Below, one piece after another: positions 1-9,053 of a DNA stretch of 64,000 nt. The notes beneath the pieces are model-generated. The model had not been told where the DNA came from. It searched no databases and saw only the letters and a list, made by a program, of their open reading frames with translations. The position numbers and the translations under genes are program-made. The stretch's first letter is position 1, and each line of letters begins with the position of its first letter. The stretch lies in contig NZ_AP025506.1 of NCBI RefSeq assembly GCF_024347595.1, positions 1,054,001 through 1,118,000 on the forward strand, in the 5' to 3' direction. Source of the DNA: Vibrio pomeroyi (lineage in GTDB: Bacteria > Pseudomonadota > Gammaproteobacteria > Enterobacterales > Vibrionaceae).

Positions 1-318
1 AGACGCTTCTTCCTCTGAATCTTCCTTGTCTTCGACTTGCTCAGCTACCCAATCAATTGTCTTTGTTAGATATAGCTTGTTGGTTTCGGTATCACACCAA
101 CTCTTTGATAATCCTCTTCGATTAAACTCACTGCCAATCGCTGCCAATGTTTGATTGCTTGAGCGCCCGTAATACAAGGTGTCGCATAGTTGCAGGTTCG
201 ACATCGATTGTGGGTATGTATTAACCGACGAGGAGTTCATGCTTAGTGCTTTGGATTGATTGTGCGTGCAGCCTGTAAGGCTCAAGAAAAAGATCAATGC
301 TAAGGCTTTCTTCATCAT
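1..318 (-). CDS. Hypothetical lipoprotein, truncated by the window edge
   Basis: This reading frame begins with a double ATG at 318/315 and runs off the left edge without a stop, so its C-terminus is missing. The first 17 residues form a classical lipoprotein signal: two lysines, a hydrophobic stretch and a lipobox ending L-T-G-C with the acylated cysteine at residue 17. The rest of the visible part (about 90 residues) is polar, contains the short motif LCDTLYYGRS and becomes very acidic at the end (EDKEDSEEE). I do not recognise a family. By inference it is an envelope-anchored protein. It is divergent from the AraC regulator at 563. Confidence 0.7.
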   Translation of the reverse strand, partial: MMKKALALIFFLSLTGCTHNQSKALSMNSSSVNTYPQSMSNLQLCDTLYYGRSSNQTLAAIGSEFNRRGLSKSWCDTETNKLYLTKTIDWVAEQVEDKEDSEEEAS

Positions 319-562
319 ATCTCTGAACAGTTACCAATAGTTGGCGGGAATTATGAGCATGATTAAGTCACTGATTTGTCAATTCTTCGCCAACTGCTTA
401 AAGAGCACGATCTTGCTCGCAATTAGAACGCGTTATTGAGCCGTTTAATTCTTCGGTCAAAAAGTGCATCAACCGCCAAAAGCGCAATTTTGTACAAAAG
501 CTGACAGAGCCTATAGAGTAGACTGATAAGTCGCTCGATAATTAACAGGCTTGGGAATTGTT

Positions 563-1396
563 ATGGAGAACAAGAAACGCTCTAAAGAAAAGGCCGAATA
601 TAAGATCACAGAAGAACTCGGTGGCCTTGAAATCCTGAATGCTGAATACGAAAAGCAGAACTTCTCTCGCCACAGCCACGAGGGCTACACACTTGGTGTT
701 ATTGAGCAGGGTGCTCAACGTTTTTATCGTACGGGCGGGCATCATATCGCACCACAAGATGCCATCATTCTGGTCAATGCCGACGAAGTTCACAGTGGAC
801 ACTCTGCCACTGAAGGTGGTTGGGCGTATCGCGCAATGTATCCACTTCCAGAACAACTCGCCAAAATCACTCAAGAGCTTAATTTACCCAATTACGGCGC
901 GCCTTATTTCCCAAGAGCGGTGGTTGAAGATCCTGAGCTCGCTAATCAGTTGAGGTTGGTGTTCAACGCGATTGATGAATCGGATAATCGCCTGTTACGC
1001 GAAACCTTGATGTACGGAATGTTGGTTAAGCTGATTAGCCGACATGGGAAATCGAGCCTTAAACCCCAATTAGATGGCAAAACTCAGCGTCAGCTTGTTC
1101 TGGTGAAAGAGTTTTTAGATGATTTTCCGCAGGCCGATGTCTCCCTAGAGGAACTCTCTAAGCTGGCTGCTTTAAGCCCGTTTCATTTAGTGCGCTCTTT
1201 CCAAAAAGAGTTTGGTCTTCCGCCGCACGCATATCAGATCCAATCTCGGTTGAGGCTTTCTCGCAAGTTATTGAAGCAAGGGCATACGATTTCAGATACC
1301 GCGCAAGAGTGTGGCTTTCATGATCAAAGCCATTTTCATCGACACTTTAAAAAAGCCAACGGCTACACGCCGGGGCAATACATTAAAATGCTCTAA
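563..1396 (+). CDS. AraC family transcriptional regulator (AzlCD-linked)
   Basis: A 277-residue regulator with an N-terminal cupin ligand-binding domain (histidine-rich start with HSHEGY near residue 35) and a C-terminal double helix-turn-helix AraC domain over the last 100 residues, ending with the typical second-HTH signature CGFHDQSHFHRHFKKANGYT and PGQY. I chose the ATG at 563, which has a GGGA 6 nt upstream; an in-frame TTG at 551 would add four residues. AraC proteins of this type are commonly found next to azlCD and probably sense an amino acid or related small molecule. Here the azlC gene begins about 100 bp downstream on the same strand, so the regulator likely controls that exporter; this is inferred from position. 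Confidence 0.9.
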   Translation: MENKKRSKEKAEYKITEELGGLEILNAEYEKQNFSRHSHEGYTLGVIEQGAQRFYRTGGHHIAPQDAIILVNADEVHSGHSATEGGWAYRAMYPLPEQLAKITQELNLPNYGAPYFPRAVVEDPELANQLRLVFNAIDESDNRLLRETLMYGMLVKLISRHGKSSLKPQLDGKTQRQLVLVKEFLDDFPQADVSLEELSKLAALSPFHLVRSFQKEFGLPPHAYQIQSRLRLSRKLLKQGHTISDTAQECGFHDQSHFHRHFKKANGYTPGQYIKML

Positions 1397-1500
1397 ATTG
1401 GACTCGTTAGTTCGGTCGCGAAATCGAGCAAGTTTGTACAATCGAACCCACTCAGGTGTTTTTACATTGAATAACCAATGTGAAGAGAGAAAAGAATCAT

Positions 1501-2229
1501 ATGGATAATCAAAAGATGGATAGGCGCACTCAGTTATGGAAGGGCGTTTTAGCTGGAATGCCGCTGAGTATCGCCGTGATCCCGTGGGGAATTCTCGCGG
1601 GCTCATACGCGATAGACGCTGGATTGAATCAACTGCAAGCACAAGCGATGTCAGCGATTCTGTTCGCAGGCTCGGCGCAACTGGTCGCAGCGGGTATGTT
1701 CAAAGCGGGTATTGGCCTTGGCACTATGTTGCTGACCACGCTGTTCATCACCTCAAGGCACTTTTTATACAGTGTATCGATGCGCGACAAAATCAGTCAT
1801 CTTCCGGCTCGCTGGCGTCTATTACTCGGTTTTTGGCTCACTGACGAACTGTTTGCGATATGCAGTGGGCAATCTCAACAAGAGTTTAATCGTTGGTACG
1901 CGGCGGGTGTAGGAGGCGGTTTTTATCTGGTTTGGAATATCGCGAGCTTCGTTGGCATTGTCGCAGGAAGCCAAATCCCGTCACTCAATGAAATCGGTCT
2001 CGACTTCGCGGTAGCTGCGACGTTTATCGCGTTGGTATTCCCGTTAATCAGAACATTGCCTGTAGTTGTATGTGTGGTGGTTTCTCTGGTTACATCGGTT
2101 GCTATGTCGGTCAACAACGTTGAAGGTGGACTCATGATTGCAGCGATTGCTGGCATGTTAGCGGGCTTTTTCAGTGAGTCGTTTCAAGAGCGAAACAATG
2201 GCAACAAGCCCATCGCAGAAGGGAAATAG
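1501..2229 (+). CDS. azlC: AzlC family branched-chain amino-acid exporter, large subunit
   Basis: A 242-residue inner-membrane protein with several hydrophobic segments and the AzlC hallmarks: a GxLAG region WGILAGSYAIDAGL near residue 35, SAILFAGSAQL near residue 60, and TSRHFLYS near residue 85. AzlC pairs with AzlD to export branched-chain amino acids or analogues; the substrate here cannot be read from sequence. The ATG at 1501 is preferred over the GTG at 1480 because the family begins close to the first membrane helix and the GTG adds only charged residues. The stop is two bases before the azlD start, so the two subunits are very likely cotranscribed and translationally coupled. Confidence 0.9.
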   Translation: MDNQKMDRRTQLWKGVLAGMPLSIAVIPWGILAGSYAIDAGLNQLQAQAMSAILFAGSAQLVAAGMFKAGIGLGTMLLTTLFITSRHFLYSVSMRDKISHLPARWRLLLGFWLTDELFAICSGQSQQEFNRWYAAGVGGGFYLVWNIASFVGIVAGSQIPSLNEIGLDFAVAATFIALVFPLIRTLPVVVCVVVSLVTSVAMSVNNVEGGLMIAAIAGMLAGFFSESFQERNNGNKPIAEGK

Positions 2230-2231
2230 AG

Positions 2232-2561
2232 ATGATTTGGTTAACGATATTACTCATGACAGCGATTGTGTTCTTTAGCCGGTATCTGTTTCTTGAGCCT
2301 GCCATTCCACTTCGATTAAACCAAACAGCGCGACGTTTGCTACGTTATTCAAGCCCCGCAGTGCTGACTGCGATTTGGGGGCCGATTGTGTTTGCACCAG
2401 AACAAACACTTTGGCCAAGCCTAGAGAACCCATACCTGATTGGAGCGGTGGTGACAGGTCTGTTGATATGGAAAACGGGTAATGTGTTACTAACGATCGG
2501 TGTCAGCATGGCGGTGTTCTTGTTCTACAATCTTGTCGCGGTTGAATATCTTTTTTCTTGA
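2232..2561 (+). CDS. azlD: AzlD family small subunit of amino-acid exporter
   Basis: A 109-residue very hydrophobic protein with about four membrane segments, matching the size and style of AzlD (FSRYLFLEPAIPLRLNQTARRLLRYSSPAVLTA is the diagnostic stretch near residues 15-45, with its conserved LRYSSPAVLTA core). AzlD is the obligate small partner of AzlC. The start codon follows the azlC stop by two bases. No further gene appears to belong to the unit, since about 50 bp of AT-rich sequence separates it from the NIPSNAP-like gene. Confidence 0.9.
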   Translation: MIWLTILLMTAIVFFSRYLFLEPAIPLRLNQTARRLLRYSSPAVLTAIWGPIVFAPEQTLWPSLENPYLIGAVVTGLLIWKTGNVLLTIGVSMAVFLFYNLVAVEYLFS

Positions 2562-2610
2562 TTGCCATTATAGGTTTATTCCTTCCTCATAATTTAAGGG
2601 CTGTATAAAT

Positions 2611-2916
2611 ATGATTACTTGTTATGTTCGATATGTGATTGATCCTAAAAAGATAAAGGAGTTCGAGACCTACGCAAAAATGTGGATTCCTTTAGTGGCT
2701 AAATTTGGCGGTCAACACAATGGTTACTTTTTGCCATCAGAGGGAGCGAACAATATCGCGTTAGCACTATTCTCTTTTGATAGTTTGGCGGCTTATGAAG
2801 AGTATCGTACTCAGTCGCTAAATGATCCTGAGTGTATCAAAGCCTTCGAATTTGCTGATGAGGTCGATTGTATTGTTAGTTATGAACGTAGCTTCTTTAG
2901 ACCTGTTTTTGACTGA
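2611..2916 (+). CDS. NIPSNAP family protein
   Basis: A 101-residue soluble protein of the NIPSNAP ferredoxin-like (dimeric alpha/beta barrel) type. It starts with ITCYVRYVIDPKKIKEFE, typical of the first beta-strand and helix, and contains the GGQHNGYFLP and FSFDSLAAYEEYR signatures characteristic of the family. The biochemical role of bacterial NIPSNAP proteins is not settled; related barrels act as monooxygenases or dehydratases. It stands alone between azlD and the RNase HI gene on the same strand. Confidence 0.85.
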   Translation: MITCYVRYVIDPKKIKEFETYAKMWIPLVAKFGGQHNGYFLPSEGANNIALALFSFDSLAAYEEYRTQSLNDPECIKAFEFADEVDCIVSYERSFFRPVFD

Positions 2917-2997
2917 TTGACCTTGCAACGTATGGCGCGGTGACTTCTAATGTATTGATTCACTATTTGTGTATTTAGGTTCAGGTAAGGAGTTAAT

Positions 2998-3780
2998 TTG
3001 GCTAAGAAGTATTATGTGGTTTGGAAAGGTCGTACACCGGGTATTTTTACCACTTGGAATGAGTGTAAGTCGCAAGTTGATGGTTTTGCTGGTGCGAGAT
3101 ATAAATCGTTTCCAACATTAGGCGAAGCTGAGTCTGCTTTCGGTGGTAAAGCGTCTTCTGCATCTCAGTCGAGTTCAGGTGCTAAGCCTGCATTTGCGAA
3201 GCCACGTACAGCCACTAAAGCGAAGGTTCCGCCTCTTTCTCAGCAGCAAATTACGGATATGCCTTTTGACATCAAGATCTTTACCGATGGTGCCTGTGAG
3301 CCAAACCCTGGTGAAGCAGGAACGGGGTTAGCGGTCTACTTGCAGAATGAGCTAACCGAGTTGTGGTATGGCTTGTATCAACCGATGGGCACGAACAATA
3401 CCGCAGAGCTTCAAGGCTTAAAGCAAGCCTTCATCCTCGCGCAAGAAAAGCTCCGAGCGGGTTTATCTGTGGCGATTTATTGTGACTCGAAATACTCGAT
3501 AGACTGCATTACTAAGTGGGCATCAGGTTGGGAGAAAAAAGGTTGGACGAAGTCGGGAGGCGAGATCAAAAACCTCGATATCATCAAGCCTGCTTATGCG
3601 CTTTATCAAGAACTCGCTTCTCAAATTACCATCCACCACGTTAATGGTCACGTAGGTATTGAAGGCAACGAACTGGCCGACCGCATGTCTATTGTGGCGA
3701 TTTCTTCTAAAGAGCAGAACCTGAGTCGATATTCAGACACTGACGATCTCACTGAAATCTTAGCTTTGCGCGCCGGATAA
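2998..3780 (+). CDS. Ribonuclease HI with N-terminal RNA/DNA hybrid-binding domain
   Basis: A 260-residue two-domain RNase H. Residues 1-50 (KKYYVVWKGRTPGIFTTWNECKSQV...GAR) are the viroplasmin-like hybrid-binding domain found in eukaryotic RNase H1 and some bacterial enzymes. A serine/alanine/lysine-rich linker follows to about residue 90. The catalytic domain has the four acidic residues: D in FTDGACEPNPG, E in AELQGL, D in YCDSKYS, and D in GNELADR. It degrades RNA in RNA-DNA hybrids. It begins with TTG at 2998, supported by a strong AAGGAG 5 nt upstream and the usual two-lysine N-terminus. Bacteria with this form usually also carry a canonical rnhA elsewhere. Confidence 0.92.
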   Translation: MAKKYYVVWKGRTPGIFTTWNECKSQVDGFAGARYKSFPTLGEAESAFGGKASSASQSSSGAKPAFAKPRTATKAKVPPLSQQQITDMPFDIKIFTDGACEPNPGEAGTGLAVYLQNELTELWYGLYQPMGTNNTAELQGLKQAFILAQEKLRAGLSVAIYCDSKYSIDCITKWASGWEKKGWTKSGGEIKNLDIIKPAYALYQELASQITIHHVNGHVGIEGNELADRMSIVAISSKEQNLSRYSDTDDLTEILALRAG

Positions 3781-3864
3781 GAAGGCTCGATAGTTAAAGC
3801 ATCACAGCCATCGCGTTACAGTGTGCATCAATGTAACGCTTTGTTCCTGCCTCATTTTATAACG

Positions 3865-3913
3865 CTTATCTCTTATCTCTTATCTCTTATCTCTTATTTC
3901 TTATTTCTTATGG
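3865..3913. repeat. Heptanucleotide tandem repeat (CTTATCT)
   Basis: Seven consecutive 7-bp units: four exact CTTATCT, two CTTATTT and a final CTTATGG. The array occupies the short gap between the convergent RNase HI and glycosyltransferase genes and ends two bases before the glycosyltransferase stop codon. A 7-bp unit is prone to slippage, so copy number may vary between strains; here it cannot change a reading frame. Confidence 0.9.
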
Positions 3914-3915
3914 CG

Positions 3916-5061
3916 TTAAGCTGGGTTTTCTATCCAGTGAGACAGCTGCTGTGCCTGCTTAAATGAATTGAAGTTCTGCTCGACTCTTGTTCTTGCCTTC
4001 ATCCCCATTTCTGTTTTGTCGTTGCTGCTGAGCTGTGCAAAACGCTCAATGGTTTCTCTTAATTCCTCGACACTTTTCTCATTGACCAAAAATCCAGTCT
4101 CTGGCGTGACAATCTCCTTACACCCCATAATGTTGGTCGTGATTACAGGCGTACCAACAGCCATCGCTTCTTTTAATACGAGTGGCCCTGTGTCGACACA
4201 GCCTGTTTCTGAAAAACAGAATGGGGCGATTAGGCTATCGTAATTGGGTAGGTTTTCTTTTACCCATTCGTGAGGTTGTGCGCCAAGAAAGGTGACATTT
4301 TGAGTTAGCCCGTGTTGATCTACTTGGGTTTTCAATTGCTGCTCCATGTCCCCAGTCCCAACGATGTCCAAGTGGATATTCAGAGGTTGAGCAATCGGTG
4401 CCAACGCGTCTATCAAGTAATGAATGCCTTTTTGCTCGACGAGTCGGCCAAGGAACACAAGGCGCAGAAGCTTGGTATCCGTTTTGGGTTGCAGCTTAAA
4501 TTGGTTGGTGTTCACACCACAATGCAGCAGTTTGATGTTGCCTTTTGCCATGTTATTGAAATCGGTGAGCATGTCTTTACAGACCGCTACCACGAAATCG
4601 CTCGATGAAATCTTGTGTTCAATATCATAAGAAAACTCGTATACATCGTGTCCGTGGGCGACAAACGAGCAAGTAATGTTGAGAAGTTTCGCGGCAACAA
4701 TGGCATGCGCGGTTGTGTGTTGGCAGAAGTGTGCATGAACATGGTCGATCTCTTTTTCTGCTAGTTGCAGAGCCAGTTTAAAGCCATAAACGAAAAGCGA
4801 TCTTTTGGGCATGCTGTTTTGCTTGGAGACAAATGAAACAGCCTTGATGAACCCTAGCCAGTTAATGCTGGGGATTTTACCCATCCGTACATTCTTACCT
4901 ATTTCGACAATGTCGTAGTCGAACTGCTTTTCGCTGTTTTCAATTTTGAACGTCATTACACAAACATCATGCCCACAAGCTTTCACAGACTCGACTTCTG
5001 TTTGAATGAATGTCTCACTGAGTACTGGGTAGGTTGGCGCCACAAATGCTACTTTCTTCAT
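3916..5061 (-). CDS. Glycosyltransferase family 4 (GT-B fold)
   Basis: A 381-residue retaining-type glycosyltransferase resembling the WcaL/exopolysaccharide group. The N-terminal half begins KKVAFVAPTYPVLSETFIQTEV, the usual start of this group, and carries HVHAHF near residue 105. The C-terminal Rossmann half has LVFLGRLVEQKGIHYLIDA near residue 205 (nucleotide-sugar loop) and the acidic E-x7-E region ...VLKEAMAVGTPVITT near residue 300. Sugar donor and acceptor are unknown. It faces away from a GT2 and a flippase gene across a 326-bp divergent region, so all three probably serve one surface glycan. Confidence 0.9.
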   Translation of the reverse strand: MKKVAFVAPTYPVLSETFIQTEVESVKACGHDVCVMTFKIENSEKQFDYDIVEIGKNVRMGKIPSINWLGFIKAVSFVSKQNSMPKRSLFVYGFKLALQLAEKEIDHVHAHFCQHTTAHAIVAAKLLNITCSFVAHGHDVYEFSYDIEHKISSSDFVVAVCKDMLTDFNNMAKGNIKLLHCGVNTNQFKLQPKTDTKLLRLVFLGRLVEQKGIHYLIDALAPIAQPLNIHLDIVGTGDMEQQLKTQVDQHGLTQNVTFLGAQPHEWVKENLPNYDSLIAPFCFSETGCVDTGPLVLKEAMAVGTPVITTNIMGCKEIVTPETGFLVNEKSVEELRETIERFAQLSSNDKTEMGMKARTRVEQNFNSFKQAQQLSHWIENPA

Positions 5062-5387
5062 TCCTTACTCCTCAAATTCATGTGATTAAAGCTATTAAGC
5101 CAAGGTAATAACTAATAAAGCAAAATACGAACCAAGATTGAATGGGGTTTTAAAGGGCGTTTTAGAGGGGATAGGGATGATTTTCCTGCGGTTATCGCTC
5201 AAATAGAGCTGGTTTTCTCAAAATGGAAATCAAATTGGAATTTTGAGTTTCTCCGTTGTTTACGTCTCGTCGTCATTTTGCGAATAGGCTTGTAGGTCGC
5301 TGATATAAAAGCAATCCAGTAGAGATAAGTGATCGGCACAGAACATGCAATGTTGGTCATATAACGTATAACTGTGAGAGCGTCATT
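5062..5387. other. Divergent intergenic region of glycan cluster
   Basis: This 326-bp gap separates the minus-strand GT4 from the plus-strand GT2. It must hold both promoters. I see no ops/JUMPstart element, no clear operator palindrome and no small gene with a convincing ribosome-binding site. Confidence 0.5.
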
Positions 5388-6314
5388 ATGGCTAAAGTAA
5401 GTATCATTATTCCTACCTACAACTGTTTAGACTATCTACCGAAAGCGATCGGTAGTGTGCTTAAACAGACTCATCAAGATGTCGAACTGATCATTATTGA
5501 CGACAACAGCAACGATGGGACGTCGACCTATCTTGCGACGATACACGACGAACGCATTATTAAGGTATCGACCTTAGGTGTTGGCGCGCCTCAAGCTAGA
5601 AATCTTGGTATTGAGAAAGCGACCGGAGAGTACATCGCATTTTTAGATGCGGATGACTTTTGGCTCCCAGAAAAAATCGAACGCCAACTTGAGTTTCATG
5701 AGCGATACCCTGATCTGGCGATGAGCTTTACCAATTACGAACACCTAACTGAAGATTACGAAGTCATTGTTGACTGCTTTAGTTATTGGTCACAATTTCA
5801 AGACCAAGACGAGTTGTTCATCAATATAGAAAACCCTTTAGAGTTCATTATCGAAAACAACGTGATTGGGACCTCGACCGTCATGGTCAAGGCTGAGGTG
5901 TTCTCTAAAACAGACAGCTTTAATGCAGACATCAAGTACGGTGAAGATTGGGAGTTATGGCTCCGAATGAGTGAAAATCATCAGATAGGTGTGCTGAACT
6001 CGGTGCAGGTTGGGTACTTGATGAGAGCCACCTCAGTGACCCAAACTGAAAATCTCAAACTTAGGAACTTGCAGTCCATAGAATCCATTCTTCAACGCTA
6101 TCAAGACGATAGCGAAAGTTGGAACCTACCGCAGTCTAGCTTCAATATTGCCAAGGCGAGAATACTTGAAGGTTATGCTGACTATTATCGAGGTTTACAA
6201 CAGAACAGACAGGCTATTGCCTACAGTTTCCGTTCTTTGGTCATGTCACCTCAAAAACGCACATTGCGACACCTAATTGGAGACTGTAAAAGTTTCCTAA
6301 AGCCAGCTTGGTAA
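5388..6314 (+). CDS. Glycosyltransferase family 2
   Basis: A 308-residue GT-A fold transferase. The N-terminus has the strand-loop SIIIPTYNCLDYLPKAIGSVL, then the nucleotide-binding ELIIIDDNSNDGT, GAPQARNLGI, and the metal-binding DXD-like AFLDADDFW near residue 85. The ED-W acceptor motif appears as KYGEDWELWLRM near residue 185. It adds a sugar to a lipid-linked or surface glycan at the cytoplasmic face; the sugar is unknown. Its stop is 7 bp before the flippase start, so the two form an operon. Confidence 0.92.
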   Translation: MAKVSIIIPTYNCLDYLPKAIGSVLKQTHQDVELIIIDDNSNDGTSTYLATIHDERIIKVSTLGVGAPQARNLGIEKATGEYIAFLDADDFWLPEKIERQLEFHERYPDLAMSFTNYEHLTEDYEVIVDCFSYWSQFQDQDELFINIENPLEFIIENNVIGTSTVMVKAEVFSKTDSFNADIKYGEDWELWLRMSENHQIGVLNSVQVGYLMRATSVTQTENLKLRNLQSIESILQRYQDDSESWNLPQSSFNIAKARILEGYADYYRGLQQNRQAIAYSFRSLVMSPQKRTLRHLIGDCKSFLKPAW

Positions 6315-6321
6315 GGAATAG

Positions 6322-7767
6322 GTGACGACTATGGGTTCACTAAAGCAGTCGGCTTATTACGCCATCGGCATATTAATGATGAAAGGGATCTCATTGGTGA
6401 TGATCCCGTACATTACGCACAATATGACGTTGGCAGAATATGGTTCCTTAGAAGCCATCGTCTTGCTGGCAGACATTGGGACGATATTGTTCAGCTTCGG
6501 TATTGTCGATGCCATGTATCGTTATGTGGGTGTCGCCGAAGGTGATGAAAAGCGAAAGCTCGTCTCGAACTGCTTCACATTGAGTGTGTTGGTGTGCGTG
6601 CTTGGGGGCGCCTTGATTGCCCTCAGTATGCCGTTGTTAATCTTAATGTTGCCTGTTGAATTCCAGCCTTACCAGATACTGCTTCTGCTTATTCCTACCA
6701 TGCTCGATGGGGCGATTTCTATCCCGCTAACGCTGATGCGAATGAACGCGATGGCGAAACGTTTTTGCATGCTCAATGTTTTGAAAGCCGGTGTTCAAGC
6801 CATCATGACTTTTGTTCTACTTGAGGCTGGATATGGTATAGATGGTGTGTTGATTTCAGCTGCGGTATCCAGTGTGTTGCTAATGGTTTGCTTGGTGCGT
6901 TATCAATGGCAAGAGATGGGATCTTTTGGTTGCTTCAAATACTCAGCGAAGATCTTAAAATTCGGACTGCCCGTTTTGGTTGGCGGGGCATCAATGTATA
7001 TGATCATGGGGCTCGACCGCTGGGTGATGGCAAGCTTCGTCGGTGTCGAAGAACTCGCGATTTATGCGGTTAGCGGAAAGTTCGCGTTGATTCTTGGTTT
7101 GTTGCTACAGCCTTACGCGCTTTGGTGGTTTCCAAACCGTGTCGCTATGCTTCAACAGCCGGGTGGCAGCAAATTGTGCGCCGATAGGGCGTTGGTCGGA
7201 GTGAACCTCGCTATTGTTTTAGGTTCGTTGATGATTCTAACGGTACCCGGATTTATATCTCTCATTTTACCGAGCAGTTATCAATACGCGGGGACCATTG
7301 TTGTTGCGCTGCTTGCGATTAGCGTTATCAAAAATGCAGGTGATTATTTGAATCTGGGTTGTTTTAGCGGTGATTCAAGCCAATCTCAAATGTGGATTCA
7401 AGGTGGATGTGCTGTCTTAGCGGCCATTGGTTATTTCACAGTGACGCCTATTTATGGCGTGTGGGGTGTTGTCGTGGTTCTTTGTGCAACTTATGTTGTG
7501 CGACTCATGCTTCTGTATGTTGTAAGCCAAGCGATGGAACAATTACCTTATGAACACAGCAAGTGGGTAACCGCAGTCAGCATCGCATTAGTGGCGATAG
7601 CGAGTGATCAACTTCTGGGATTGGTGTTGGTTGATGTCCATGACTTTATCCTTGGGACGGCTGTTGGTCTAATTACGCTGGTGGCCTTTGTGAAATACTC
7701 TGTGATCGTTGTCCCGCAAGCTCTGCTCGACAAGTTGATGCTGGGAAAGCAGTCTCACGCAAATTGA
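6322..7767 (+). CDS. Polysaccharide flippase, Wzx/MATE-like (MVF superfamily)
   Basis: A 481-residue inner-membrane protein with about 12-14 hydrophobic helices. The beginning (SLKQSAYYAIGILMMKGISLVMIPYITHNM) is the conserved first helix of O-antigen/oligosaccharide flippases, and LDRWVMASFVGVEELAIYAVSGK near residue 230 is the mid-protein signature. It would move lipid-linked oligosaccharide across the inner membrane. I take the GTG at 6322, behind AAGGAATA; the ATG at 6331 is the alternative. It follows the GT2 gene by 7 bp. No Wzy polymerase or chain-length regulator is visible nearby, so the cluster is minimal. Confidence 0.88.
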   Translation: MTTMGSLKQSAYYAIGILMMKGISLVMIPYITHNMTLAEYGSLEAIVLLADIGTILFSFGIVDAMYRYVGVAEGDEKRKLVSNCFTLSVLVCVLGGALIALSMPLLILMLPVEFQPYQILLLLIPTMLDGAISIPLTLMRMNAMAKRFCMLNVLKAGVQAIMTFVLLEAGYGIDGVLISAAVSSVLLMVCLVRYQWQEMGSFGCFKYSAKILKFGLPVLVGGASMYMIMGLDRWVMASFVGVEELAIYAVSGKFALILGLLLQPYALWWFPNRVAMLQQPGGSKLCADRALVGVNLAIVLGSLMILTVPGFISLILPSSYQYAGTIVVALLAISVIKNAGDYLNLGCFSGDSSQSQMWIQGGCAVLAAIGYFTVTPIYGVWGVVVVLCATYVVRLMLLYVVSQAMEQLPYEHSKWVTAVSIALVAIASDQLLGLVLVDVHDFILGTAVGLITLVAFVKYSVIVVPQALLDKLMLGKQSHAN

Positions 7768-7842
7768 AATAAAACACTGTTCATAATGTGTAAGGTTCGA
7801 TAGTATTTATAAATTCAATGAATACCATCAATGGAAAGATAC

Positions 7843-8160
7843 ATGAACAAGTGGATTGTGCTCTCAGCTCTATTCTCAACCTTATCGTACGCTTCTTCTG
7901 AATTGTCTAACCACGACATACAGGACCAGCTCTTCGACGTACCTGAAGCTATCTCCTTAGAAAATCAAAACAGGGTATGTAACAGCCTTGTTTGCAGTTC
8001 GGTGTCTGCGCCAAAATCGGTTCCCGTTGTTGGCGATTTTCCAGAGCGAGAATCAAACCCAACGATAGACACAATTGCGAGTGCCATCTATTTCGTCGGT
8101 GAGATTGGCGTTGCTGAAAATCTATCGACACCTGAGTACGAACAGTTTTTTGAGAACTGA
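7843..8160 (+). CDS. Small exported hypothetical protein
   Basis: A 105-residue protein with a clean Sec signal peptide (MNKWIVLSALFSTLSYAS, cleavage expected after the Y-A-S region near residue 18). The mature part is acidic, has two cysteines close together (VCNSLVCSS near residue 50) that could form a disulfide, and no membrane segment. I do not recognise a family. The ATG at 7843 follows GGAAAG at about 7833-7838; an upstream ATG at 7831 would add four residues. It lies 75 bp after the flippase on the same strand, so a link to surface glycan is possible but unproven. Confidence 0.65.
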   Translation: MNKWIVLSALFSTLSYASSELSNHDIQDQLFDVPEAISLENQNRVCNSLVCSSVSAPKSVPVVGDFPERESNPTIDTIASAIYFVGEIGVAENLSTPEYEQFFEN

Positions 8161-8290
8161 TTGAAAAAGTGACTGTATAGATTTGGTGCTTCTTTTTATG
8201 CAGTTACAAAAGATATTAAATGCTGTTATAAACGATAAGACCTTGTTTAAGGATTTTATAATCGCGGCATTTGGCAATTAGGAAGCACCA

Positions 8291-8905
8291 ATGGAAATCT
8301 GGAAGTTACTGCTGTTTATCCCGGCTTGTTTTGCGCTCAATATGACCCCGGGCCCCAACAATTTGTTATCAATGAACAACGCTCGTTGTTATGGATTTCA
8401 AGCGGCTCTAGTCGCGGGGTTAGGTCGAATTACAGCATTTTCTGGCATGATCGCGCTAGCTGCATCGGGTTTGGCTGTTGTTCTTTATACTTCTGAAACC
8501 TTGTTCTTTCTTATCAAGCTTTTTGGTGCAATGTACCTGCTGTGGATTGCGTACAACCTATGGCGTTCACAAGCCAGCCCAGTAGCAGACATTGAACGTA
8601 ATAAGAATTGGTTTGGCCTTGTTAAACAAGAATTCGCACTGGCCGCTGGTAATCCAAAAGCAATACTTATTTTTACTGCGTTCCTACCTCAATTCGTTGA
8701 TGTTACCGCGAATGTGAACACACAATTCTTTATCTTAGGAAGCACCTTCTTAGTGTTAGAAATGCTCGCGATTTCTATCTACGCTGCATTTGGCTTATAC
8801 CTCAGAAACTGGTTCTCCAAGCCACAAATGGCAAAACGTTTCAACAAAGCGTGCTCGGTTTTTCTTGCCTTATCTGGCGCCAATCTGTTGGTTAGTCGAC
8901 AGTAA
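8291..8905 (+). CDS. LysE family amino-acid exporter (RhtB-like)
   Basis: A 204-residue inner-membrane protein with about six helices. The family mark is the early FALNMTPGPNNLLSMNNA (residues 15-32), and the second is LFGAMYLLWIAYNLWRS near residue 75; NPKAILIFTAFLPQFV near residue 120 is also typical. LysE/RhtB proteins export amino acids or homoserine-lactone-type metabolites by proton antiport; the substrate here is unknown. It is a single gene with its own promoter in the 130-bp AT-rich gap upstream. Confidence 0.9.
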   Translation: MEIWKLLLFIPACFALNMTPGPNNLLSMNNARCYGFQAALVAGLGRITAFSGMIALAASGLAVVLYTSETLFFLIKLFGAMYLLWIAYNLWRSQASPVADIERNKNWFGLVKQEFALAAGNPKAILIFTAFLPQFVDVTANVNTQFFILGSTFLVLEMLAISIYAAFGLYLRNWFSKPQMAKRFNKACSVFLALSGANLLVSRQ

Positions 8906-9053
8906 AACATAAGTAACCTAATCTATCCCTCAGGCATCAGTTAAATGGCAGCTAAGGCAGTCCGAAAGCCTTTAGGCTGTTGATATATATTATTAATAGC
9001 ACCTTTGAGCTTGCATGTTTAAACTTGAGGTTCGGTTTAAATGAGGTCTATCT

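Noticed and set aside
3865..3913. Possible CRISPR-like repeats
   Set aside because: Units are 7 bp and contiguous, without spacers; it is a simple tandem repeat.
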